A stretch of 18,372 nucleotides of DNA from Flavobacteriaceae bacterium (lineage in GTDB: Bacteria > Bacteroidota > Bacteroidia > Flavobacteriales > Flavobacteriaceae), in NCBI GenBank assembly GCA_016649785.1, contig JAENXB010000031.1, positions 1 through 18,372 of the forward strand. The letters run 5' to 3'. Shown piece by piece: positions 6,040-13,892 of this stretch; position 1 is the stretch's first letter, and every line of letters begins with the position of its first letter. The translations under genes and the position numbers were made by a program. Below the pieces are notes generated by a model, which made no database searches, was not told the DNA's origin, and saw only the letters and a program-made list of their open reading frames with translations.

Positions 6040-6792
6040 TTAGAATGAATTTACAATGGCCAGAAAATCGATTGCCTTCAGGGCAGCACCACCAATAAGT
6101 CCGCCATCCACATCTTTTTTCGCGAAAATTTCTTTTGCATTATCTGGTTTTACACTGCCGCCGTATAAAATTGAAACATCCTGGGCAGTTTGCTCGTCAT
6201 ATTTTTCTCCGACAATTTTTCGAACATAGGCATGAACTTCCTGCGCTTGTTCCGGAGATGCTGTTTCCCCTGTTCCTATGGCCCAAACTGGCTCATAAGC
6301 CAGGATGATGTTTTTCCATGCCGCTTTTGAAACGTGGAAGATGCCGTTTTCCAATTGCTCTTTAACAACCTCAAAATGTTTTTCGGCTTTGCGGTCTTTC
6401 AATACTTCTCCAAAACAAAAAATCACGGTCATCTCATTTTCAATGGCTGTAGTCACTTTTTTGGCGAGCATTTCATCGGTTTCATTAAACAGCGCACGAC
6501 GCTCACTATGACCTAAAATCACGGTCTCCACCCCAATACTCTTCAGCATAGATGCCGAAACTTCTCCGGTGTAAGCACCATTTTTGGCATAATGCATATT
6601 TTGAGCCGCCACCTTTACAGGCGTTTCTTTTAAACACTGAAATGTATTGTACAAATTCGTAAAAGATGGAGCTACATAAACCTCAGCATCCGGCTCCTTA
6701 ACTAATTGAGATTTTAAATGTCCCAAAAGTTCCATGGTTTCAGCCAAATCGTTATTCATTTTCCAGTTTCCTGCTACAATATTTTTTCTCAT
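6040..6792 (-). CDS. tpiA: Triosephosphate isomerase
   Basis: This 250-residue TIM-barrel enzyme interconverts dihydroxyacetone phosphate and glyceraldehyde-3-phosphate in glycolysis and gluconeogenesis. All catalytic landmarks are present: GNWKMN (Asn9, Lys11), GHSERR with the catalytic His95, AYEPVW with catalytic base Glu167, the flexible loop AIGTG at 171-175 and the phosphate-binding YGGSV at ~210-214. Length is normal for bacterial TpiA. It is the first gene of a leftward set tpiA-prmA-clpS. The spacer upstream has a TATATTTG box at 6917-6924. Confidence 0.98.
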   Translation of the reverse strand: MRKNIVAGNWKMNNDLAETMELLGHLKSQLVKEPDAEVYVAPSFTNLYNTFQCLKETPVKVAAQNMHYAKNGAYTGEVSASMLKSIGVETVILGHSERRALFNETDEMLAKKVTTAIENEMTVIFCFGEVLKDRKAEKHFEVVKEQLENGIFHVSKAAWKNIILAYEPVWAIGTGETASPEQAQEVHAYVRKIVGEKYDEQTAQDVSILYGGSVKPDNAKEIFAKKDVDGGLIGGAALKAIDFLAIVNSF

Positions 6793-6916
6793 GATTTTAT
6801 GAATTTTATCTTATGAAATTGAATGTTTAGAGTTTCCTCTTCCTGTTTTTGATGAAAATTTAAAATTTTCTTATTTAAAACCTCCTTTGCAAAACCAGGG
6901 CGGGAGAATAGTTTTA

Positions 6917-6924
6917 CAAATATA
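6917..6924 (-). promoter_or_regulatory. Candidate -7 box for the tpiA-prmA set
   Basis: Minus-strand TATATTTG fits the Bacteroidota -7 consensus. A TTG lies 23 bases upstream, slightly far for a -33 element. It would give a leader of about 115 bases before the tpiA ATG. Confidence 0.45.
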
Positions 6925-6966
6925 AAGATTACCGTAAAACATTAGGGCAAGGATTGACAAAAGCTC

Positions 6967-6989
6967 AAATAAAAGCTGGACTTTTATTT
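6967..6989. terminator. Terminator hairpin directly after the BT_3928-family gene
   Basis: AAATAAAAG (6967-6975) and CTTTTATTT (6981-6989) are perfect 9-bp arms around a 5-base loop. They abut the stop codon of the leftward gene. The stem is AT-rich, with T-rich flanks on the plus strand. Confidence 0.5.
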
Positions 6990-8084
6990 TTAAAGCTGAA
7001 TACCTGAAGCGTCAAACCAATGCTTTTTTTGTGTAACCGTTCCCCTGTTTAGCGTTAAAATTCCGGGATTGGAACGCACTATGGTTTTAAGGGCGGTCTC
7101 ATCACTTTGATAGAAATCAAATTTGAGGTCAAATTTTTCCGTGATCTGCCGCTTTTGTTCGTCCCCGGAGGAAGTAAGTCCAATAACGGTATAGCCTTTT
7201 TCCAAAGCCTGATCACTCAATTTTTTAATTTCGATAAATCCCTGGGTCTCGGTTTTACTGAGATTATAGGCAATGATAATCAGGAGTTTTTCTTTATTTA
7301 AAATTTCTTCGGTTACATTGACACCGTCCTTTTCAATGAAAAAATCCTTTATTTTAGGCTTATCCCCTTCCGTTACCAATTTTGTCTCAACTCCAATATA
7401 CTCCCCATCCATTTGTGGGAATTCCCCGGAATTTTTAATCAGGATCTCTTTCCCTTCCTTATTGAATTTCCATTCATATTCATAGACAGCTTTTTGAGCA
7501 TCTTTGGGTAATTTCATTTGCTCCAGGAGATTATTCCCAACTTTATAGGCCCTGAAATCTATTAGCGGCAAATGCATAAGCACATAATAGCAAAAAATAA
7601 AACTTAGCATAAACGACAAAAACACGATCCATTTGTGGGAATCCGGAGGAAAAATCGGGGTGAGATACTTGCTGTTAAAGAAAAGCAACAGGATCAAAAT
7701 CAGCAGCACAATATCTTTGTAAAAGGATTTCCAGGGAGTTAGCGGAATTGCGTCCCCAAAACAACCGCAATCTAAAACCTTGTTGAAATAGGCCGAATAA
7801 AAGGTGAGAAAGGTAAAAAACAGGATCATTATCAGCAGACTCCACAAGGTAAATTTGGGCAAATAACCTATTATAAGCATTATCCCCAGCACCAATTCAA
7901 AAATGACCAGAAAAATGGCAATAACCAACGCGAAGGGAATCAAAAATTCCAGGTTAAGCACCTCTGCACCAAAATATTCCTGAAGTTTAAATGAAAAACC
8001 AATGGGGTCGTTCAGTTTTACAAATCCGGAGATAATAAATAATATCCCCACAAAAATTCTGGCTATTCCAACTAATATTCTCAT
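6990..8084 (-). CDS. BT_3928-family membrane protein: DoxX-like domain plus thioredoxin-like C-terminus
   Basis: The 364-residue product has four N-terminal membrane helices typical of DoxX/MauE-like proteins (about 5-25, 48-73, 79-98, 122-137), with DCGCFGD at 105-111, a motif conserved in this family and suggestive of thiol redox chemistry. A fifth helix lies near 152-171. Residues ~200-260 form a linker, and ~265-360 look like a thioredoxin fold (LLIIIAYNL strand, cis-Pro-like SNPGILTL) but lack a CxxC pair. The family is known as BT_3928 in Bacteroidota; its biochemical role is not established, though a link to membrane redox or quinone metabolism is plausible. It lies 12 bases downstream of the DUF1599 gene in an apparent operon. 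Confidence 0.85.
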   Translation of the reverse strand: MRILVGIARIFVGILFIISGFVKLNDPIGFSFKLQEYFGAEVLNLEFLIPFALVIAIFLVIFELVLGIMLIIGYLPKFTLWSLLIMILFFTFLTFYSAYFNKVLDCGCFGDAIPLTPWKSFYKDIVLLILILLLFFNSKYLTPIFPPDSHKWIVFLSFMLSFIFCYYVLMHLPLIDFRAYKVGNNLLEQMKLPKDAQKAVYEYEWKFNKEGKEILIKNSGEFPQMDGEYIGVETKLVTEGDKPKIKDFFIEKDGVNVTEEILNKEKLLIIIAYNLSKTETQGFIEIKKLSDQALEKGYTVIGLTSSGDEQKRQITEKFDLKFDFYQSDETALKTIVRSNPGILTLNRGTVTQKKHWFDASGIQL

Positions 8085-8096
8085 TTTAAATAGGTT

Positions 8097-8642
8097 TTAT
8101 GCGGTGGTTTCTTCCATTAAGATCAAGGCAAAAATGGCATAATTGATAATATCCTGGTAATTGGCATCAATGCCTTCGCTCACCAGGGTTTTTCCTTTGT
8201 TATCTTCAATTTGTTTTACCCGAAGCAATTTCTGAAGGATCAAATCGGTTAGGGAATTCACCCGCATATCCCGCCAGGCCTCGCCATAATCGTGGTTTTT
8301 GTTTTCCATCAAATCTTTGGTCCGGGCAATTTTTTGATCGTATAAATTCAAAGCTTCTTCAAGTGGTAAATCCGGCGTGTTGGCAATGCCAAGTTCGAGC
8401 TGAATTAAAGCCATCACCGAATAATTTATGATCCCGATAAATTCAGATCTTTCATCTTCCTCAACTTTTCTTACAGCATTTTGCTGAAGGCCGCGAATGC
8501 GTTGGGCCTTGATAAAAATTTGATCGGTTAAGGACGGAAGCCTCAAAATTCGCCAGGCGCTGCCGTAATCTTTCATTTTATTTGCAAACAACTCACGGCA
8601 CTTTTCAATCACCGCATCGTATTGTTTTGAAGTATCCCTCAT
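8097..8642 (-). CDS. DUF1599 protein with tandem internal duplication
   Basis: The 181-residue soluble protein contains two copies of the same ~75-residue unit. Copy 1 (~8-85) has KDYGSAWRILRLPSLTD and INYSVMALIQLE; copy 2 (~101-177) has HDYGEAWRDMRVNSLTD and INYAIFALILME. The pattern DYG-AWR...SLTD..K..R is the DUF1599 signature, which is widespread in Bacteroidota. I recall the domain being linked to nucleotide modification, but no reaction is established. Positions conserved in both halves (Asp-Tyr-Gly, Arg, Asp) could form two equivalent sites. It is the first gene of a leftward pair with the BT_3928-family gene and is divergent from folP. Confidence 0.9.
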   Translation of the reverse strand: MRDTSKQYDAVIEKCRELFANKMKDYGSAWRILRLPSLTDQIFIKAQRIRGLQQNAVRKVEEDERSEFIGIINYSVMALIQLELGIANTPDLPLEEALNLYDQKIARTKDLMENKNHDYGEAWRDMRVNSLTDLILQKLLRVKQIEDNKGKTLVSEGIDANYQDIINYAIFALILMEETTA

Positions 8643-8848
8643 AAAAACATTCTAATTTTCGTAAATTTCGGTCAAATAATTAAGAAATTCAAAGTTATCG
8701 CCAATCAAAAAATAATGTTCGGGAAAATTGAGATTCAGAAAACAGATCTTGTTCTACAAATTACGAGGACTGTTTGCCAAATTAACGACCTTTACAACGC
8801 TATTATTTTTTTTGAACATCTAACTTTTCCAACCTCAAAATATACCAA

Positions 8849-9673
8849 ATGACCATTAATTGCAAAGGAAACCTCATAGATCTAAGCCGCCCGAAAGTTA
8901 TGGGAATCTTAAATATCACTCCCGATTCCTTTTATGAAGGAAGCAGAAATATTTCCTATGATTCTTTGTTGAATAAAGCCGAAATTATGCTGAAGGAAGG
9001 CGCTGCTTTTCTCGATATTGGGGGATACAGCACAAGGCCGGGGGCAATAGACATAAGTACAGATGAAGAATTAAAACGTGTGATCCCGGCGGTAGAACTC
9101 ATTTTAAAACATTTTCCTGAAAGCCGGATCTCCATAGACACTTTCAGGGCCGAAGTCGCCTCGCAAAGCATTGAAGCCGGAGCTGCCATCATCAACGATA
9201 TTTCCGCGGGGAATTTAGATGAAGATATGATGAATGTAATTGCAAAATACCAGGTGCCTTATATTATGATGCATATGCGGGGAACTCCCCGGAATATGAA
9301 GGATTTGAACAAATATGAAGATTTGACACAGGAGGTGCTTTATTATTTTTCCGAAAAAATTAAAGCTGCGCGCCTACTGGGAATAAATGATATTATTATA
9401 GATCCCGGGTTTGGATTCGCAAAAAACGTCTCACAAAATTTTGAACTCCTCTCAAACCTGGAATTATTTAAAACCCTGGAATTACCTGTACTGGCGGGAC
9501 TTTCAAGAAAATTGACCATTTATAAAACCCTTGGTTTCGGCCCGGAAGAAGCGCTAAATGGCACTACGGTTTTAAATACCATTGCAATTACAAAGGGTGC
9601 ACACATTTTACGGGTGCATGATGTAAAAGAAGCCATGGAAGTTGTGAAATTAACCTCCCAACTAAAAAACTAA
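8849..9673 (+). CDS. folP: Dihydropteroate synthase
   Basis: This 274-residue TIM-barrel enzyme condenses 6-hydroxymethyl-7,8-dihydropterin pyrophosphate with p-aminobenzoate to give dihydropteroate in folate synthesis; it is the sulfonamide target. Motifs in order: NITPDSF (22-28), DIGGYSTRPGA (56-66, loop 2), DTFR (97-100), INDISAG (116-121), MHMRGTP (141-147), DPGFGF (185-190), LSRK (218-221, with the phosphate-contacting Ser and Lys) and RVHDV near the C-terminus. All catalytic segments are intact and the length is normal. cdaA follows 36 bases later on the same strand, an arrangement common in Bacteroidota and suggesting one transcript. Confidence 0.97.
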   Translation: MTINCKGNLIDLSRPKVMGILNITPDSFYEGSRNISYDSLLNKAEIMLKEGAAFLDIGGYSTRPGAIDISTDEELKRVIPAVELILKHFPESRISIDTFRAEVASQSIEAGAAIINDISAGNLDEDMMNVIAKYQVPYIMMHMRGTPRNMKDLNKYEDLTQEVLYYFSEKIKAARLLGINDIIIDPGFGFAKNVSQNFELLSNLELFKTLELPVLAGLSRKLTIYKTLGFGPEEALNGTTVLNTIAITKGAHILRVHDVKEAMEVVKLTSQLKN

Positions 9674-9709
9674 ACTTAATTTTTCTATTTTTACACAAAG
9701 CCTTAAAAT

Positions 9710-10483
9710 TTGGATTTTTTAAACCTTCGGATTCTTGACATTGTAGATATTGTTTTTGTGGCAATACTGCTGTTTTATTTGTATAAACTCGTAAAAGGAA
9801 CGGTAGCGGTCAATATTTTTATTGGAATCGTGATAGTTTACCTAATATGGAAGCTCACCCAGTTGCTTCAAATGGAATTGCTGAGCAATGTTTTAGGCGA
9901 ATTTATCGGCGTGGGAATGTTTGCTTTAATAGTGGTTTTTCAGCAGGAAATAAGGAAGTTTTTGTTGATGATAGGTTCCTCCAATTTTACCCAGCGCGGA
10001 AAAATTTTCAGACAACTTCGGTTTCTAAAAGATGACAGCGAGTTACAAACCAACCTCCTCGCATTGGTAAAAGCCTGTGAAAGCATGGGCCGCACTTATA
10101 CCGGGGCCCTCATCATCATTGAAAAAAGCACAAAACTGGACTTTGTTAAGAATTCCGGGGACGAAATGAATATCGAATTAAATCAACCCATAATTGAATC
10201 AATTTTCTTCAAAAATTCACCTTTACACGATGGCGCGATAGTGATAGAAGGCAACAAGATCACGGCCACCCGCGTGATACTTCCGGTTTCCAATGACAGG
10301 TCAATTCCGCTTAGATTTGGACTGAGGCACCGCGCAGCAGTTGGGATCACCGAAAAAACAGATGCCCTGGCCCTGGTCGTGAGCGAAGAAACCGGGCAAA
10401 TTTCTTATTTGAAAGATGGTAAATTTGTGATGTTTGAAGATACCAATGATCTGACTAAAAAATTAAAGGAGGATTTAACTTAG
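9710..10483 (+). CDS. cdaA: Diadenylate cyclase CdaA/DacA (TTG start)
   Basis: The 257-residue membrane enzyme makes cyclic di-AMP from two ATP. Three N-terminal helices (about 10-27, 33-50, 62-80) anchor it. The DAC domain follows, with the catalytic DGA motif at 174-176 (PLHDGAIVI) and RHR at 206-208 (FGLRHRAAVG), then SEETG at 225-229. All essential motifs are present. The start is TTG at 9710-9712: an in-frame TAA lies at 9704-9706, so no ATG is available, and starting at TTG reproduces the family's N-terminus (DFLNLRILDIVDI). c-di-AMP typically controls potassium, osmotic and envelope homeostasis, but no effector is visible here. The stop overlaps the convergent ABC gene by 4 bases. Confidence 0.95.
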   Translation: MDFLNLRILDIVDIVFVAILLFYLYKLVKGTVAVNIFIGIVIVYLIWKLTQLLQMELLSNVLGEFIGVGMFALIVVFQQEIRKFLLMIGSSNFTQRGKIFRQLRFLKDDSELQTNLLALVKACESMGRTYTGALIIIEKSTKLDFVKNSGDEMNIELNQPIIESIFFKNSPLHDGAIVIEGNKITATRVILPVSNDRSIPLRFGLRHRAAVGITEKTDALALVVSEETGQISYLKDGKFVMFEDTNDLTKKLKEDLT

Positions 10484-12246
10484 ATAGATTCCTCCGCCAT
10501 AAACTGCACCTCATACAGGTTTTTGTAATAGCCATCCTTCATTTTCAACAATTCCTTGTGCGTACCTGTTTCCACAATTTTTCCCGCGTCCATCACTATT
10601 ATCTTATCGGCTTTTTTAATTGTAGCCAGACGGTGAGCTATGACAATTGATGTTCGGCCCCGGGTAATTTTGTCGGTGGCGTCCTGAATAAGTTGTTCGC
10701 TGTAAGAATCTATGGAAGAAGTTGCTTCATCCAATACCAAAATACTCGGATTGCTGACATAGGCTCTCAAAAATGAGATGAGCTGGCGCTGGCCGGAAGA
10801 CAACATCACCCCTCGTTCCTTCACATTGAAATGATAGTTCCCGGGCAGGGAAACGATAAATTTGTGAACCCCAATTTCTTTAGCTGCTTTCACGACATCG
10901 GCTTCGGTTACATTGGGATTATAAAGAGTGATATTGTTTAAAATTGTATCGGCAAATAAAAACACATTTTGCAATACCACAGCGATTTCAGCACGCAAGG
11001 ATTTAATGGTGATATCCTTAATATCAATGCCATCCACCAGGATCTTACCGCTGTTTATTTCATAAAAACGGTTGAGCAAATTTATTACGGTTGTCTTTCC
11101 GGCGCCGGTAGCCCCAACAATGGCAATGGTTTCTCCTATGTTGGCCTTAAATGAAACTCCTTTCAGCACCTCTTCATCTTCATCATAACCAAAATGCACA
11201 TCCTGGAATTCTATTTCCCCTTTTAAATGACTGATCACGATCTTGCCATCGTCTTTTATCCGTGCTTCGGTATCTAAAATTCCAAAAACCCTGTTGGCTG
11301 CAACCATCCCCATTTGAAGAGTATTGAATTTATCGGCGATTTGGCGCAACGGCCTGAACAACATTTGAGAGAGTTCAATAAACATTATAATGATTCCAAG
11401 ACTAAGCGCATCATTGTCTACCACTCTTAATCCCCCGTACCAAACAATTAAACCAATGGTGATGGAAGTGGACATCTCAGCAATTGGAAAGAAAATAGAG
11501 TTGTACCAAACGGTTTTAACCCAGGCCTTGCGATGCTTGTTATTGATCTCTTTAAAATTCTGAAATTCCACCTCTTCCCGGGTAAAAAGCTGGACGATCT
11601 TCATTCCCGTAATTCGCTCCTGAACAAAGGTATTGAGGTTTGCAACCTGATTTCTGACATCCTCGAAAGCGATTTTCATCTTTTTTTGAAAAACCCTGGT
11701 AGCATAAAGGATAAAAGGCATAACCATTAATACCAGCAAGGTAAGTTGCCAGCTCTGGTAGAACATAAAGCCCAACACCACCAACATTTTAAGCAAATCG
11801 CTGGCGATCATAAAAAGGCCTTCGCTAAAAATACTCGCAATGGTTTCAATATCACTTACCGCACGGGTTACCAATCTCCCTACAGCCGATTTGTCGAAAT
11901 ACTTCATTTTAAACTGAAGCATGTGTTCGAACAAATTCACGCGCAAATCCCTGATAACCTCCTGCCCAAGCCAGTTCGCAAAATAGATGAAACAAAATTG
12001 AAAGATCACTTCAAGAAATAAAACCACCAACATCATCGTGATGTAAAACACCAGGTTTTCGTTGTCCTTTGGAATTATGGAATCATCTATGGTGATCCGT
12101 AACAAATAGGGCCTTAAAATGGCAAAAAAGGACAATAGTATAGCCGAAACGGTCACAAAATAAAATGTCCATTTATACGGGTCTGTATATTTTAACAACC
12201 TTTTAAAAAGGCTGAAATCAAAAGCATTTCCTGTTCCTTTTGCCAT
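10480..12246 (-). CDS. ABC exporter with fused membrane and ATPase domains (MsbA/multidrug type)
   Basis: The 588-residue half-transporter has six membrane helices in residues ~25-300 and a C-terminal nucleotide-binding domain (~343-580): Walker A GATGAGKTT (378-386), Q-loop Gln426, ABC signature LSSGQ (482-486), Walker B ILVLDEA (502-508) and switch His538. It should act as a homodimer in the inner membrane, exporting lipids or hydrophobic compounds; the substrate cannot be told from sequence. Family relatives are annotated MsbA or multidrug exporters. The ATG comes immediately after the truA stop (TAA then ATG), so the two are co-transcribed. Its stop overlaps that of cdaA by 4 bases tail to tail, leaving no room for a terminator between them. 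Confidence 0.93.
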   Translation of the reverse strand: MAKGTGNAFDFSLFKRLLKYTDPYKWTFYFVTVSAILLSFFAILRPYLLRITIDDSIIPKDNENLVFYITMMLVVLFLEVIFQFCFIYFANWLGQEVIRDLRVNLFEHMLQFKMKYFDKSAVGRLVTRAVSDIETIASIFSEGLFMIASDLLKMLVVLGFMFYQSWQLTLLVLMVMPFILYATRVFQKKMKIAFEDVRNQVANLNTFVQERITGMKIVQLFTREEVEFQNFKEINNKHRKAWVKTVWYNSIFFPIAEMSTSITIGLIVWYGGLRVVDNDALSLGIIIMFIELSQMLFRPLRQIADKFNTLQMGMVAANRVFGILDTEARIKDDGKIVISHLKGEIEFQDVHFGYDEDEEVLKGVSFKANIGETIAIVGATGAGKTTVINLLNRFYEINSGKILVDGIDIKDITIKSLRAEIAVVLQNVFLFADTILNNITLYNPNVTEADVVKAAKEIGVHKFIVSLPGNYHFNVKERGVMLSSGQRQLISFLRAYVSNPSILVLDEATSSIDSYSEQLIQDATDKITRGRTSIVIAHRLATIKKADKIIVMDAGKIVETGTHKELLKMKDGYYKNLYEVQFMAEESI

Positions 12247-12993
12247 TTATTTATTTACAATAGATGTTGGATATTCAATTTTTGTTAAAAAAAGCCCTTT
12301 TGCCGGAACCGAAGTCCCCGCATTTTTCCTGTCACGGCTTTTGATGATCTCATGTAACCGCTCTTCGGGGATCTTGCCCAGGCCAATTTCCAGCAAAGTC
12401 CCCACAATGGCACGAACCATATTGCGCAAAAACCGGTTTGCGGTAATATGGAACACCAATTTGTTTTCCCTTTTTTTCCAAAATGCCGAAACTATGCTGC
12501 AATTATAGGTATGCACATCTGTTTTGGATTTTGAAAAGCACTTGAAATCGGTATAACCGATCAAAAAAGATGCCGCCAGGTTCATTTTTTCGAGATCCAG
12601 TTCATTCCTGACAAAATGGGCCGTATCAAAATCAAACGGATTTTTTTGCTGAACAACGTGGTATTCATAACTTCTGCTCACCGCATCAAACCTGGCATGA
12701 GAATCATCCTTCACTTTAAAAAGATCAAACACAACCACATCTGATGGCAAAACACAATTCAATTTATATATCAAGACATCAATTTCCGCAATTTCTTCGG
12801 TGTCAAAATGAGCAAAAAATTGCGATGCATGAACTCCTGCATCTGTCCTTCCCGCGCCTATAACCGGAGTTTTAACCTGCAACAGGGTGAAAAGCGCTTT
12901 TTCCAAAGTTTCCTGAACAGAAACAGCCCCGGGCTGGTTTTGCCAACCGTGGTACGCTTTCCCATTATAAGCCAGTTCTATAAAATATCTCAA
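12247..12993 (-). CDS. truA: tRNA pseudouridine(38-40) synthase TruA (TTG start)
   Basis: The 248-residue enzyme converts uridines 38-40 of the tRNA anticodon stem-loop to pseudouridine. Family marks: RYFIELAYNGKAYHGWQNQP at the N-terminus, catalytic Asp51 in GAGRTDAGVHA, the RSYEYHV segment near 125-131, and NRFLRNMVRAIVGTLLEIGLG, typical of the C-terminal half. The only in-frame start consistent with the conserved N-terminus is TTG (12991-12993), since an upstream in-frame TAA excludes any ATG. A strong -7/-33 pair lies just upstream. The ABC exporter gene follows without a gap. Confidence 0.95.
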   Translation of the reverse strand: MRYFIELAYNGKAYHGWQNQPGAVSVQETLEKALFTLLQVKTPVIGAGRTDAGVHASQFFAHFDTEEIAEIDVLIYKLNCVLPSDVVVFDLFKVKDDSHARFDAVSRSYEYHVVQQKNPFDFDTAHFVRNELDLEKMNLAASFLIGYTDFKCFSKSKTDVHTYNCSIVSAFWKKRENKLVFHITANRFLRNMVRAIVGTLLEIGLGKIPEERLHEIIKSRDRKNAGTSVPAKGLFLTKIEYPTSIVNK

Positions 12994-13023
12994 TCTAAAA
13001 TGATACTTTTACGTGATTTCCTG

Positions 13024-13052
13024 CAAATATAAGTGAAAAAGAGAAGAGACAA
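13024..13052 (-). promoter_or_regulatory. Promoter of truA-ABC operon
   Basis: Minus-strand TATATTTG at 13024-13031 matches the -7 consensus, and TTG at 13050-13052 lies 18 bases upstream of it, a spacing close to the known Bacteroidota -33/-7 arrangement. The box is 30 bases before the truA TTG start. Confidence 0.6.
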
Positions 13053-13110
13053 GAAAGGGTTGAGAAGAAAAAAGAAACAAGAACCAAGACTAAAGTGCCA
13101 AGACCAAAAA

Positions 13111-13252
13111 AAGTTAGAAGTCGGGAGACCGGAGACGGAGGATAAATCGATTTTTTGCGACATTTGCAGTTAAGTAATCGGGAGATAAGCTTTCAAAAAA
13201 GAACTATCAAAAACTTCTAACTTCGTACTTCTAACTTCGTATTTTCAACTTC
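13111..13252. repeat. Repeat-rich spacer: tandem ACTTCTAACTTCGT units and an inverted copy
   Basis: ACTTCTAACTTCGT occurs twice in tandem (13213-13226, 13227-13240), with a degenerate third unit to 13252. The core ACTTCTAACTT appears inverted as AAGTTAGAAGT at 13111-13121. The left part (about 13034-13140) is almost pure purine on the plus strand. No gene is seen in this 277-base spacer. Such simple repeats are probably interspersed elsewhere in the genome, but this is untested. Confidence 0.5.
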
Positions 13253-13270
13253 AAAAACAGATGAATTTAA

Positions 13271-13759
13271 ATGAAAAAAATATTGTTGCTGAGCGACACC
13301 CATAACCATATTGATGACCGCATTCTGCATTACGTAAATGAAGCCGACGAAGTGTGGCATGCAGGAGATATAGGGCGAATTTCAATTACTGAACAAATAA
13401 AAAAACTAAAACCCCTTAGAGCCGTTTACGGCAATATAGATGACAATGAGATCCGAAAGGAATTCCCCTTGCACCAGCGGTTTTTATGTGAAGAAGTTGA
13501 TGTGTGGATGACCCATATTGGCGGATATCCCAACAGATATTCCCCGGACATCAGGGAAGAAATCAAAAAAAATCCACCAAAACTGTTTATTTCGGGACAC
13601 TCCCATATCCTGAAAGTTATAAACGACAAAAAATTGAACCTACTGCATATGAACCCGGGAGCGGCCGGGAAATATGGCTTTCATAAAAAAAGGACCATGC
13701 TGAGGTTTAAGATAGAAGCAAAAAATATTTTTGATCTGGAAGTGATCGAACTGGAATAG
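13271..13759 (+). CDS. YfcE/MJ0936-type metallophosphoesterase
   Basis: The 162-residue cytoplasmic protein has the complete calcineurin-like metal site: SDTHNH (Asp9, His11), HAGDIG (Asp33), YGNIDD (Asn55), THIGG (His82) and SGHSH (His110, His112). This is the compact two-metal phosphodiesterase fold without extra domains. Family members hydrolyse model phosphodiesters, sometimes with Mn2+; the physiological substrate is usually unknown. The length fits the family. The gene stands alone, divergent from truA, and ends 72 bases before a strong terminator. No promoter is clear amid the repeats upstream. Confidence 0.93.
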   Translation: MKKILLLSDTHNHIDDRILHYVNEADEVWHAGDIGRISITEQIKKLKPLRAVYGNIDDNEIRKEFPLHQRFLCEEVDVWMTHIGGYPNRYSPDIREEIKKNPPKLFISGHSHILKVINDKKLNLLHMNPGAAGKYGFHKKRTMLRFKIEAKNIFDLEVIELE

Positions 13760-13763
13760 GAGG

Positions 13764-13790
13764 CCTCCCCCAACCCCTCCAAAGGAGGGG
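13764..13790. repeat. G/C-block hairpin, probable interspersed repeat
   Basis: After the phosphoesterase stop, CCCCTCC (13774-13780) pairs with GGAGGGG (13784-13790) over an AAA loop, preceded by a C-rich run. I recall similar CCCCAACCCCTCC/GGAGGGG blocks recurring between genes in Bacteroidota genomes. Not followed by a T-run. Confidence 0.45.
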
Positions 13791-13831
13791 AGTTATTCCG
13801 GATAAATTACAGATTATAAAAGTTTAAAAAC

Positions 13832-13862
13832 AAAAAACCCGAAACAAAAGTTTCGGGTTTTT
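13832..13862. terminator. Bidirectional terminator between phosphoesterase and DUF4293 genes
   Basis: AAAAAACCCGAAAC (13832-13845) pairs with GTTTCGGGTTTTT (13850-13862) around a 4-base AAAA loop, with A/T runs on both sides. It serves the convergent genes on either side. Confidence 0.85.
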
Positions 13863-13892
13863 CTTCGCACTAATAACACTAAGATAATAGGT

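Noticed and set aside
13201..13252. Possible CRISPR-like array
   Set aside because: The 14-base units are directly abutting with no unique spacers, so this is a simple tandem repeat.
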